64,000 nucleotides of DNA, taken from NCBI GenBank assembly GCA_038043445.1, contig JBBTBY010000039.1, positions 1 to 64,000 on the forward strand, written 5' to 3'. Positions 23,386 to 31,892 of this stretch are shown here, piece after piece. A program made the position numbers and the translations under genes. The notes beneath the pieces were generated by a model that was not told the origin of the DNA, did no database searches, and was given only the letters and a program-made list of their open reading frames with translations. Numbering within the stretch: position 1 is the first letter of the stretch; each line of letters opens with the position of its first letter. The DNA comes from Spirochaetota bacterium (GTDB lineage Bacteria; Spirochaetota; Brachyspiria; Brachyspirales; JACRPF01).

Positions 23386-24818
23386 ACAACATCCACACAA
23401 CGGGGATCACGATGCGGGCTATAGTCGGTGCACTTGCGCTCGTCTTCCTTGCGAGCAGCTGCATACGGACGTCCACTCCGTACGAACAGGATATCCCCTA
23501 TTTTCTTGAGGCACCGCGCCCGGGGGCACCATACAGTTCTTCTATCGACATAGCGTTCCGATTGTCCGCTGATGCGACGATATTCTACGTCGTCAAGGCA
23601 GCGGGTTCGAGCGCGCCGTCATTAGGCGCTTTCACCGGCGGCGCAGCGGGTTCGGCCGGCATCGTAAGCCGCGGGGCCTTCACCGCGAACAATACGACCG
23701 GCGGCGTTACCTTCCCGCACGCGAGCGCGTCATACGAGATCTTTTTCGCTGCCGGCAGGGACGATCACGTTTCTTCGGCGATACAGCGGTTCTCGCTTTC
23801 GTTCAGTGCCGGCGGAACATCGATGCGCGGATGGTTCGGAAAAGGCGGTACGACGACGGGCTGGCATACGAACGGCTCCGGGGAGATCGGGGTCATCGGC
23901 GCGGCGGCGGGAGAATTCTCTTCCCCTTCCGGCATTGCCGTTTCCCCAAGCGGGGTGGTCTATGTGCTTGACGGCGGCAGCAGTCGAGTGCAGATATTCT
24001 CGTCACCGGGCATGTACCATGCAAGCTTCGGCAGTTCCGGATCGGGGGACGGGCAGCTCAATAATCCGTATGACATCGCCCTTGACCGTGACGGGAATGT
24101 GTTCATCGTCGATACGGGCAATCACCGTATTCAGAAATTCTCATCGACAGGAACATTCCTCATGAAATTCGGAGCGAACGGTACCGGCGATGGAAAATTC
24201 AATACGCCGGAGGGGCTTACCCTTGATACGGACGGCAACATCTACGTCGCCGATAATGCGAACGCCCGCATTCAGAAATTCACTGCAAGCGGCGTATTCC
24301 TCGGGTGGTGGGGAAAGGGCAGCGTCACGAGTGGATGGCATGCCCCCGGTTCAGGCGAAACCGGCGTCGGCGGATCGGGCCTCGGTGAATTCAACAGTCC
24401 CTACGGCGTTGCATACGACCCCGCGGGGTATATCTATACGATGGAACTCGGCAGCAGACGTCTGCAGAAATTCACGACTGCAGGGAGCTATATCACCGAA
24501 TGGGGAGGGTCGGGCATCGGTGACGGATTATTCGACATGCCCTACGGCCTCTGCGTCGATCCCGCGGGCTATGTCATTGTCGTCGATACATTCAACGACC
24601 GGGTTCAGAAATTCGCACCGTCCGGAGCGCTCGTCGGATGGTGGGGACAGGACGGGACGACGTTCAGCGGATGGCATGCCCCAGGATCGGGACAGAACGG
24701 CAATTTTCCCGGCACCGGCGACTGTCAGTTCAATTCACCGAGACGTATAGCCTGCGATGCCGCAGGCAATGTGTACGTTGTTGATTGGGGGAACAATCGC
24801 ATCCAGGTGTTCCGTTGA
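23382..24818 (+). CDS. NHL-repeat lipoprotein
   Basis: The product (478 residues from the overlapping ATG) has a lipoprotein signal ending FLASSC. After a linker with an Ig-like strand region, it contains about six NHL repeats from residue about 160 on: GEFSSPSGIAVSPSGVVYVLDG, then DGQLNNPYDIALDRDGNVFIVD and similar (each shown in part), with the closing RIQKF/RVQKF phrase. NHL repeats form a beta-propeller used for binding proteins or glycans. The ATG at 23382 overlaps the previous stop (ATGA); an internal ATG at 23412 directly before the signal core is an alternative. It is likely surface- or periplasm-exposed with a structural or binding role. Confidence 0.78.
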   Translation: MNNIHTTGITMRAIVGALALVFLASSCIRTSTPYEQDIPYFLEAPRPGAPYSSSIDIAFRLSADATIFYVVKAAGSSAPSLGAFTGGAAGSAGIVSRGAFTANNTTGGVTFPHASASYEIFFAAGRDDHVSSAIQRFSLSFSAGGTSMRGWFGKGGTTTGWHTNGSGEIGVIGAAAGEFSSPSGIAVSPSGVVYVLDGGSSRVQIFSSPGMYHASFGSSGSGDGQLNNPYDIALDRDGNVFIVDTGNHRIQKFSSTGTFLMKFGANGTGDGKFNTPEGLTLDTDGNIYVADNANARIQKFTASGVFLGWWGKGSVTSGWHAPGSGETGVGGSGLGEFNSPYGVAYDPAGYIYTMELGSRRLQKFTTAGSYITEWGGSGIGDGLFDMPYGLCVDPAGYVIVVDTFNDRVQKFAPSGALVGWWGQDGTTFSGWHAPGSGQNGNFPGTGDCQFNSPRRIACDAAGNVYVVDWGNNRIQVFR

Positions 24819-24834
24819 CGAGACTGCCATTCGT

Positions 24835-24865
24835 TTGCAATTAAACCCAACGGGCTGTATATAAT
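24835..24865 (+). promoter_or_regulatory. promoter of the radical SAM/sigma factor operon
   Basis: TTGCAA (24835-24840) with TATATA at 17 bp (24858-24863) or TATAAT (24860-24865). The ATG at 24879 is 13 bases after TATAAT, giving a very short leader without a ribosome site. Confidence 0.55.
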
Positions 24866-24878
24866 CCACGAGCCAACA

Positions 24879-27257
24879 ATGAACATTCGAGCAGCACTTG
24901 CCGGGATATTCCCGCGCGTTACTCATCCCCAGGAATATCTCGGCGGCGAGCTCAACAGCGTTTTGAAGACGGACTTTGATGTCCACGTCGCCCTCGCCTT
25001 CCCCGACCGCTACATCATAGGGATGAGCAATCTCGGCATACAGATACTCTACACGGCGATGAACGGTATGGACGGTGTTTTCTGCGAACGCAGTTTTGCT
25101 GTTTCTCACGAAATGGAGGCCTTGCTCCGCGAGAAGGATGTTCCGCTTTTCTCGCTTGAATCGCAGACCCCGCTCGCTGAATTCGATATCATAGGGTTCT
25201 CGCTGCAATATGAGATGCTCTACACGAATGTGCTCGCCATGCTCTCCCTCGCGCGCATTCCCTTACGAAGTGCCGACAGGAACGGCGATATGCCCATCAT
25301 CATCGCCGGCGGGCCGTGCGCATACAATCCCCTGCCGCTCGCTCCGTTCATCGATATCTTTCTTGTCGGGGAGTTCGACAGCGAGATACGGAATTTCGTA
25401 TCGAAGTATCGCGCGCTCAGGAAGGCGGGCACGGAACGCGACGATATCATTCGCGAGCTCGCACAATTCCCCTACGCGTATGCGCCGCGTTATCATGAGC
25501 CAGGGCGCATCATCAGAAAACAGATCGAACATGATCTTGAGAACGCGCCGTACCCGGAACGTCCGCTCATACCCAATGCACGCACCGTGCAGGAACGTGT
25601 GGTCGTCGAGATATCGCGCGGCTGCACGCATAACTGCCGCTTCTGTTCGGCAGGCATCATCTTCCGTCCGCTCCGCCACCGCTCTGCGAAACGCATCGTG
25701 GAGATGATACGCATCATGACACGGGCAAGCGGTTATGACGAAGTGAATCTCTCCTCGCTCTCCGCGGATGATTACCCGAATATACGCGGCCTCGTGGAAT
25801 ATGTGAGCGCCTGGGGGAATGCTGCGGGCTTCTCGCTCACGCTCCCATCGCTTCGCATCGACAGCTTCGACAGATCGGTCGCCGACCGCATCGCAACGTT
25901 CAAGAAGACGGGGCTTACCTTCGCGCTTGAAGCAGGCGATGCGAATGTCCGCGCGCAAATAAATAAGGAGGCGAACGCGGAGGATGTGCTCGCCATTGCG
26001 AAAGAGATACAATCGCTCGGCTGGCGGCTCATCAAATTATATTTCATGATCGGCTTTACGGACGATCTGCAGAAAGAAGCGGATGCGATAACGCTCTTCC
26101 TCAACACGCTTCGCACCACGGCCGGACGCGGCGTGAAGATAAACGTAAGCATCAATGCGTTCATACCGAAACCGCATACACCGATGCAGTTCCTTGCGCA
26201 GGCGGACCATCGACGCATTGCAGGCATCATCGGCACCATGCGTGACTCGTTCCGGCACACCAACGTTTTCCTGAAAACGAACCCCTATGAGATGAGCCAT
26301 ATCGAGGGCGTGCTCGCGCGGGGGGATGAGCGCATTGCGGACGCCGTCGAGCATGCGTTCAATGCCGGCGCGCGCTTCGATGCGTGGGGGGAACACTTCT
26401 CGCTTGCGCGCTGGGAGAAAGCGTTCGCGGATGCCGGTATCGATACCAGGTATTATCTCGGCGCACGGACGCTCGATGCGGTATTACCGTGGGACTTCAT
26501 ATCGACCGGGGTGTCGCGGGAACATCTTAATGCGGAATACCGTCGCTCACTTACCGGCGAGATAACACCTGATTGCCGCACGCACGGTTGTCATGCCTGC
26601 GGGCTTGAGGAAGGATGCGCGCCGTCACAGGACGAACCGATCGATCTCCCGCCCCCGCCGGAGGCGGCCGATATACGTGCCGATGCTGCCGATAAGGTCT
26701 TCGTGCGGTATACCCGGACAGGGAACGCGCGTTTCCTCGGACACTTCGATGTCAAGCGCCTCATCACGAATGCGTTCACCATCTCCGGCATATCACTCGC
26801 CTATTCGAAGGGGTTCTCTCCAAAGCCGCTCATCGCGTTCACCGACCCCCTGCCCTTCGGCGTGGAGAGCGAAGCGGAATACTGCGAAGCCGGCCTCCGC
26901 GAACGGTGCGATATCGAAAGGCTCATGCTCGACCTCAACGAGCTGATGCCCGAAACGATACGCATCGCGCACATCGAACGCATCGGGCTCACGGAGCGGC
27001 GCATCGGCACCATGCCGAAAAACGCTCGATTCCGTTTCCATACGGGGGGCGATACAGCACTTATCGATGCGCTCGCCGCCATTGCCGTACCGGCCGTACG
27101 GACGGACAGTGATATCACGCTCGATCTTGCATCCGGCGGGCCAAGGCTCAAGGACATCATCGCAACACTCGCGGAGCAGGGGTTCACGGATGTACGTATC
27201 ACGAGGGCAGAACCCTGTAACATCCCCATCACTCCCGGGGTAGATGGTATACGGTAA
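24879..27257 (+). CDS. B12-binding-type radical SAM protein fused to DUF2344 (TIGR03960 + TIGR03936)
   Basis: The 792-residue protein has an N-terminal cobalamin-binding-like region (about 25-230), a radical SAM core with the cluster motif SRGCTHNCRFCSAG (C249, C253, C256), a cysteine-rich bridge (about 565-582, GCHACGLEEGC), and a C-terminal DUF2344 domain beginning FVRYTRTGNARFLGHFD and containing YSKGFSPKPLIAF. In many bacteria these two parts are adjacent genes or one fusion and are encoded near ribonuclease or tRNA-processing genes. The biochemical role is not established. The stop overlaps the sigma factor start by one base, so the two are co-expressed. Confidence 0.88.
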   Translation: MNIRAALAGIFPRVTHPQEYLGGELNSVLKTDFDVHVALAFPDRYIIGMSNLGIQILYTAMNGMDGVFCERSFAVSHEMEALLREKDVPLFSLESQTPLAEFDIIGFSLQYEMLYTNVLAMLSLARIPLRSADRNGDMPIIIAGGPCAYNPLPLAPFIDIFLVGEFDSEIRNFVSKYRALRKAGTERDDIIRELAQFPYAYAPRYHEPGRIIRKQIEHDLENAPYPERPLIPNARTVQERVVVEISRGCTHNCRFCSAGIIFRPLRHRSAKRIVEMIRIMTRASGYDEVNLSSLSADDYPNIRGLVEYVSAWGNAAGFSLTLPSLRIDSFDRSVADRIATFKKTGLTFALEAGDANVRAQINKEANAEDVLAIAKEIQSLGWRLIKLYFMIGFTDDLQKEADAITLFLNTLRTTAGRGVKINVSINAFIPKPHTPMQFLAQADHRRIAGIIGTMRDSFRHTNVFLKTNPYEMSHIEGVLARGDERIADAVEHAFNAGARFDAWGEHFSLARWEKAFADAGIDTRYYLGARTLDAVLPWDFISTGVSREHLNAEYRRSLTGEITPDCRTHGCHACGLEEGCAPSQDEPIDLPPPPEAADIRADAADKVFVRYTRTGNARFLGHFDVKRLITNAFTISGISLAYSKGFSPKPLIAFTDPLPFGVESEAEYCEAGLRERCDIERLMLDLNELMPETIRIAHIERIGLTERRIGTMPKNARFRFHTGGDTALIDALAAIAVPAVRTDSDITLDLASGGPRLKDIIATLAEQGFTDVRITRAEPCNIPITPGVDGIR

Positions 27258-27859
27258 TGGAAAAGCCGATCCCCCATGACTCCGACGATGAAGATATAAG
27301 CGCCGTTCGGCGTGTGCTGTCGGGGGATGCCGAAGCGTTCCGGTCCATCCTGAAAAAGTATAAGGACCCCGTCTATTCCCTCGCCTATCGATATGCGAAC
27401 CGCGATCCCGATGAAGCGGAAGACCTTTCGCAGGAAGCCTTCGTTCATATCTACCGGAAACTGCCGCGATTCGACCTCTCGCGGAGGTTCTTTCCCTGGA
27501 TGTACACGCTCGCGCTCAATATCATAAGGAAGCGCGCGAAACGAAAGCGCCTGCGAACGACCGAACTTTCTGACGCAACCCCCGCGCAGGATGAGACCAT
27601 CGATTCCGCGATCGACGGAGCGGCTTTCTCCCGGGCGGCGCTCTCCGTCGCCAACGAACTCCCCGAAAAATACCGCGCGGTATTCATTCTCCGCCATTTC
27701 GAAGAACGATCGTACGAGGAAATAGCCGCCGTGCTGTCAGTACCGCTCGGGACCGTTCAGGGCTGGCTTTACCGCGCACGTGAGAAATTCATGACTTTGG
27801 CACGGCAGCGTAACATCATCCCCCAGGCCGGGGTACATAACAGAGGAGCGAAACAATGA
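27257..27859 (+). CDS. ECF-type sigma-70 factor
   Basis: The 200-residue protein has a sigma region 2 (AYRYANRDPDEAEDLSQEAFVHIYRKL in part, with RRFFPWMYTLALNIIRKR) and region 4 (LPEKYRAVFILRHFEERSYEEIAAVLSVP in part, then GTVQGWLYRAREKF). It lacks regions 1 and 3, as expected of extracytoplasmic-function sigma factors. Its start overlaps the radical SAM stop (TAATG), and its stop overlaps the start of the downstream membrane protein (ATGA), the standard sigma/anti-sigma arrangement. The promoter it recognises is unknown. Confidence 0.93.
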   Translation: MEKPIPHDSDDEDISAVRRVLSGDAEAFRSILKKYKDPVYSLAYRYANRDPDEAEDLSQEAFVHIYRKLPRFDLSRRFFPWMYTLALNIIRKRAKRKRLRTTELSDATPAQDETIDSAIDGAAFSRAALSVANELPEKYRAVFILRHFEERSYEEIAAVLSVPLGTVQGWLYRAREKFMTLARQRNIIPQAGVHNRGAKQ

Positions 27860-28326
27860 AAGATGACGCATTCGAAAGAATAGCCCCGCTCCTTTCCGAG
27901 CGGTCTCCCCATGCCCCGGACACTCTGGCCGAGCGCGTCATGCAGGATATACGCCCGCATCGCGCCGTGCGCACTTTTCATCCCGCCTGGGCAGCGGCTG
28001 TGCTCTCCTCGGCGGCCGTTCTGGTATTCGCCGTAACGTTCGCGTTCCTACGCCTGCGTCCCGCGCAGGTGACCGTAGAGATATCCATAGTCAACAGGGA
28101 TGCGAAAGCGATACATGTCGTCGGTGATTTCAATAATTGGGACCCGTCGGCCCATCCATTGACCCGTACTTCCGAGAACGGCGTATGGCGAACGAAGCTC
28201 AAACTCTCGCCGGGGCGATATCGCTATCAGCTCATCATCGATAATGACAGATACATACCGGACCCCAGGGCCCGCGAAGCGGTGCACGATCAGTTCGGCG
28301 GCATGAATTCGATACTGGAACTGTAG
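27856..28326 (+). CDS. membrane protein with glycogen-binding (CBM48/AMPK-type) domain, candidate anti-sigma factor
   Basis: The 156-residue protein has a short cytoplasmic N-terminus (1-43), one membrane helix (about 44-66) and an external domain (70-156) with the CBM48 pattern VVGDFNNWDPSAHPL and GRYRYQLIIDNDRYIPDPRA. The N-terminal 40 residues lack the HxxxCxxC zinc motif of ZAS anti-sigma factors but could still bind the sigma factor. The gene overlaps the sigma gene by four bases. I infer a membrane-anchored regulator whose outer domain may sense alpha-glucan or merely serve as a structural fold. Confidence 0.75.
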   Translation: MKDDAFERIAPLLSERSPHAPDTLAERVMQDIRPHRAVRTFHPAWAAAVLSSAAVLVFAVTFAFLRLRPAQVTVEISIVNRDAKAIHVVGDFNNWDPSAHPLTRTSENGVWRTKLKLSPGRYRYQLIIDNDRYIPDPRAREAVHDQFGGMNSILEL

Positions 28327-28341
28327 GAACGGAGGATGACC

Positions 28342-29001
28342 ATGAGAACAACAATAGCATTCCTTCTTTCGATGACAATGCTCTTCCCGGCGGCGACATC
28401 CGTCGAGGGGAACGCCACGCGTCTTTCTCAGGGCAAAGGAACCGCATCCGCCATCGGCACACAGGCCAAGGAAGAAACCTATGCAGCCGACAGTGACCGC
28501 CGGGGATCCGAGCTCTTCAACAGGCTCAAAGGACAGGGGCTCATCGATACGGACGATGCATCGATACGTACCGAGATACGGGAAATGCTCGCGAACGGCG
28601 GGAATGAGACGCACATCGCCGCAATGCTCAGGTTGAGCAAGGACGCCGGTATACGCGGCACCGAGCTCAGGGACACCCTTGCGAGCGCCAACACCGCCAT
28701 GCTCATGGGCGTTTCGATACGCGATGTGAGCCGCTCGCTTTCACACACCATACGCAGCACGGACACGGGCACGCCGGACCGCGAACGCATGCTCGATCAT
28801 CGTTACGGCAGGTTCAATGACACGATGCGCCGCATGGTATCGCGCGTCGAAGGGTCACGGCTGCGCGACCGTATTCGATCGCTTGCCGGCAGACGTGATA
28901 CGCTACGGCGCTACGGCACGCGGATACACGATTGGCTTGCAGCGCATCCCGAAGAAGCGGCGCGGCTGCAGCTCCTCTTGACGATACTGAGGAACCGATG
29001 A
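28342..29001 (+). CDS. hypothetical secreted helical protein
   Basis: The 219-residue product has a signal peptide (MRTTIAFLLSMTMLFPAATS) and an all-helical, arginine-rich mature part (for example LRDRIRSLAGRRDTLRRYG). No known domain is recognised. GGAGG (28331-28335) sets the start at the ATG at 28342, not the earlier ATG at 28336 which overlaps the ribosome site. It follows the CBM48 membrane protein by 15 bases and so probably belongs to the sigma factor operon. Confidence 0.6.
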   Translation: MRTTIAFLLSMTMLFPAATSVEGNATRLSQGKGTASAIGTQAKEETYAADSDRRGSELFNRLKGQGLIDTDDASIRTEIREMLANGGNETHIAAMLRLSKDAGIRGTELRDTLASANTAMLMGVSIRDVSRSLSHTIRSTDTGTPDRERMLDHRYGRFNDTMRRMVSRVEGSRLRDRIRSLAGRRDTLRRYGTRIHDWLAAHPEEAARLQLLLTILRNR

Positions 29002-29023
29002 TACGGGAGATACGATCACAGCC

Positions 29024-29689
29024 ATGAAACGCATCATGCTCATCGCGTTCACCGCCATGCTCGCCGCAGCCGAGTACGGCACCTACTTCACACCCGAAGA
29101 GAACGCGCTCATACAGGCGGCCTTCAGGTCCGCGCGCGACAGCAACGCACCCGAGGCGTATCTCTCCGCGAAAGTGAACGAGGGCATCGCGAAACGTTCT
29201 CCGAGCGCGCGCATCGTCACAGCGGTGACGAACTGTGCCGCAAAGCTCGTGAGCGCCGCACGCATCGCCGACATAGCGAACATACCGAAGGCGGAGCGTG
29301 AACGTGCGTTGACGCTCTTCACCGATGCCATGATCAACGGCCTGACCGCAGAGGATATCGAACACATCCGCGCATCTTCGGGCAACGATGTCATCGCTGA
29401 CCTCATACGCGCATACCTCACGCTCTCATCGTATCAAAGCGATGCGGCGCTCAGCCGCACCCTCGTACGCACGCTTGCCGAGAAGCGCATCACCCGCACC
29501 GAACTTGCCGATATCATGAACGTGATCGCCCGTTATGACCGGGATCAACTGCGCATGAGCCGGCGGGAGATACTCGAATCCGTGGCCGACGGCATACGCG
29601 ACGGAAAACGCGGCCATGCGCTTACACGTGCCGTTGAGCGGAACGCCGAATCAAGAACGCCGCTGCGGCGCATCAAGCGACGGCAATGA
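29024..29689 (+). CDS. hypothetical secreted helical protein
   Basis: The 221-residue product has a signal peptide (MKRIMLIAFTAMLAAA) and an all-helical mature part with repeated helix pairs (for example AERERALTLFTDAMINGLT-like patterns). It resembles the upstream gene at 28342 in size, helix content and basic C-terminus, hinting at distant duplication, though identity is too low to judge by eye. It lies 22 bases downstream of that gene. The function is unknown; co-expression with the sigma factor suggests an envelope role. Confidence 0.6.
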   Translation: MKRIMLIAFTAMLAAAEYGTYFTPEENALIQAAFRSARDSNAPEAYLSAKVNEGIAKRSPSARIVTAVTNCAAKLVSAARIADIANIPKAERERALTLFTDAMINGLTAEDIEHIRASSGNDVIADLIRAYLTLSSYQSDAALSRTLVRTLAEKRITRTELADIMNVIARYDRDQLRMSRREILESVADGIRDGKRGHALTRAVERNAESRTPLRRIKRRQ

Positions 29690-29743
29690 CGGTCGCTTGC
29701 ATCCCCATCTTTTTTGCTGTACACTTTTCGAGAGGACGTCGTC

Positions 29744-30865
29744 ATGATGCGAATAGGTAAGTTCATTCCGTTGTTCGCTGCCGCAGCGCTGTTCGCGGGC
29801 GATTTCCGCATGACCGGCGGCATCGAGGCGGGACTTCTTTATGACTCGAACATACTCGATGACAGCTTAAGGACACGTGACCTTCTCATTCCGATATCGG
29901 CGTCGCTCGGATACAGCTGGCGTATCACGGACGGGGTCATCAATAGAACGAGCTTTTTCCCGTCGTACACGCCGCATATCCAGAACCGTCAGGAAAGCGC
30001 GTATTCGCATGCGCTTTCAACGTCATTCGAGATGCACCCCTCGGACACGGCCACACTGATCGTTGCAGCGGGCAATGACATCACGCTCTACCGCATGATG
30101 GGCGATCGTGCCGGCTGGACATCGAACGACAGTGTGGGCGTATCCGGGTCCATTTCCGCTGAGTTCGAGATGAATGATTCGATGATAGCCGCACTCTCCG
30201 TACGCACACTCGCCGTGCTTTACCCCGCAGCCGACCTCGATTCGATAGAGAACATACTGACGGCGAAAGTACTATGCAACACATCGCTGTTCTCAGAAAC
30301 ATCGGTCGGTGTTTTCGGTTCGATAACCCCCTACACGGAATCCCGGCTGCACGGCTACGGCACGAACGCCGCTTCCGTCATCACCAACGAGGGGACACGC
30401 AGGGATATCGCGATCGGTGCGAACGCATCGTATCACAACGAGGAGTCCGAGTGGTTCAGGTTCGACACGGCATTATCCGTATCATCGGTATGGTCCACCG
30501 GCGATATCGCCGCCGTAATACTGGCGACCTCGTACATCAATTCCGGGTACTACAACCACATCGCCGGAGAAATTTCGATCAGCGGCACGCTCATCGCGTT
30601 CAAAGGCAGCGCCGTATCGCTCGCGCTCGCCGCCGATGTCGAGTACTATCGCGAACGGTTCGCGCTCTCATCATTAAGCACTCGTACCGGAACGGTCATC
30701 GGAACAGCAACGGCCGGTCTTGCCGTCGAGCAGACGCTCATCAGGAACGATACCCTTGCCGTCGGCATTTCCGCGACCGCTGATTATTTCCGACGATTCA
30801 GCAATGACCCTTACGAGGAAAGCGAAGGATTCACCGCGGGCATTTCCGCTTCGCTTTCGTTCTGA
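29744..30865 (+). CDS. outer-membrane beta-barrel-like protein
   Basis: The roughly 373-residue product has a signal peptide (MMRIGKFIPLFAAAALFAG), then long alternating strands (GGIEAGLLYDSNILDD, SLGYSWRITDGVINRTSFF) and a C-terminal strand ending AGISASLSF with terminal phenylalanine, the usual sorting signal of outer-membrane barrels. The opening phrase YDSNILDD resembles surface-exposed-barrel families of unknown function. It ends the sigma-factor gene run, 54 bases after the previous gene. The start is at the ATG pair near 29744; the longer frame upstream lacks a ribosome site. Confidence 0.7.
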   Translation: MMRIGKFIPLFAAAALFAGDFRMTGGIEAGLLYDSNILDDSLRTRDLLIPISASLGYSWRITDGVINRTSFFPSYTPHIQNRQESAYSHALSTSFEMHPSDTATLIVAAGNDITLYRMMGDRAGWTSNDSVGVSGSISAEFEMNDSMIAALSVRTLAVLYPAADLDSIENILTAKVLCNTSLFSETSVGVFGSITPYTESRLHGYGTNAASVITNEGTRRDIAIGANASYHNEESEWFRFDTALSVSSVWSTGDIAAVILATSYINSGYYNHIAGEISISGTLIAFKGSAVSLALAADVEYYRERFALSSLSTRTGTVIGTATAGLAVEQTLIRNDTLAVGISATADYFRRFSNDPYEESEGFTAGISASLSF

Positions 30866-30889
30866 TACACGCTTGGCATTTTCCCATAC

Positions 30890-30917
30890 TTGACATTCTT
30901 CCATCCCGAAATACAGT
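30890..30917 (+). promoter_or_regulatory. promoter of the OppD-like gene
   Basis: TTGACA (30890-30895) and TACAGT (30912-30917) at 16 bp, or ACAGTA at 17 bp. The ATG at 30924 is only six bases after the -10 box, so the mRNA would be leaderless. Confidence 0.55.
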
Positions 30918-30923
30918 AGCAGC

Positions 30924-31892
30924 ATGCAAGAGCCGCTGATACGCATGGAATCACTTTCCGTGAACTTCCGTTCGGGAAGCATGGAGATACCCGCCGTACG
31001 CGATGTCTCGCTCTCGGTGAACAGGAATGAAACGCTCGGCATCGTCGGTGAGAGCGGGAGCGGGAAAAGCGCCACCGCCCTTGCGCTGCTCAGACTTCAT
31101 AATGAACGCCATACGAGCTACCGCGGCCGCATACTCGCCGACGGGAAGGATGTGTTCACGTTCGATGAGCGCGCACTGCGATCCTTCCGCGGGCGGATCG
31201 CCGGCATCATTTTCCAGGAACCGATGAACGCATTGAACCCCGTCATGCGCGTTGGGGAGCAGATCATCGAACCGCTTCTCACGCACGAGCGGATGGACAG
31301 GACGAAGGCGCTCGCCCTCGCTGCCGAACGCCTCGTACGCGTCGGCATTACCGATGCCGCGTCGCGGCTCACCTCGTTCCCGCACGAACTTTCCGGCGGC
31401 ATGCGTCAGCGCGTGATGATAGCCATGGCCACCATGCTCGCACCGCCGCTCCTCATCGCGGACGAGCCGACCACGGCGCTCGATGTCACTGTACAGCGCC
31501 AGGTCATTGAACTCCTTAAGGAATTACGCCGAACCGAATCGATGTCGATCATCATCATATCGCATGATCTCGGCGTGGTTACCGATATCGCCGACCGCAT
31601 TGCGGTCATGTATCTCGGCGAAATAGTGGAATACGGCGGAACGAGGTCGATCATGGATGAGCCGAAGCATCCGTATACCGCGGCGCTGGTGACGCTTGCC
31701 CGTACGCTCGCACGAAAAGGGAACGAACCGTTATCATCGATCCCCGGGAGCGTCCCCTCGCCGCGCGAACGCCCCGAGGGCTGCGCTTTCCATCCGCGCT
31801 GTTCGCGCTGCTTCGATCGCTGTCGAACTGAACACCCGCTTCTCCTTGAGAGAGACGGGATGTCAGTCCGTTGTCACTTGTACGACAGATGA
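30924..31892 (+). CDS. oppD: OppD-type ABC transporter ATPase
   Basis: The 322-residue protein is a peptide/nickel-type ABC ATPase: Walker A GESGSGKS (42-49), Q-loop FQEPMNALNP, signature LSGGMRQR, Walker B LLIADEPTTALD, H-loop ISHDLGV, and the oligopeptide-ATPase C-terminal extension with CAFHPRCSRC. It would pair with OppF and OppBC permeases and a binding protein, but none is encoded nearby, so this is an orphan ATPase. The last 30 bases overlap the 3' end of recQ on the other strand. Confidence 0.9.
   Translation: MQEPLIRMESLSVNFRSGSMEIPAVRDVSLSVNRNETLGIVGESGSGKSATALALLRLHNERHTSYRGRILADGKDVFTFDERALRSFRGRIAGIIFQEPMNALNPVMRVGEQIIEPLLTHERMDRTKALALAAERLVRVGITDAASRLTSFPHELSGGMRQRVMIAMATMLAPPLLIADEPTTALDVTVQRQVIELLKELRRTESMSIIIISHDLGVVTDIADRIAVMYLGEIVEYGGTRSIMDEPKHPYTAALVTLARTLARKGNEPLSSIPGSVPSPRERPEGCAFHPRCSRCFDRCRTEHPLLLERDGMSVRCHLYDR

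Noticed and set aside
27856-28326. Glycogen-branching-type enzyme fragment
   Set aside because: Only the CBM48-like domain is present after a membrane helix, with no catalytic barrel and no sign of truncation.
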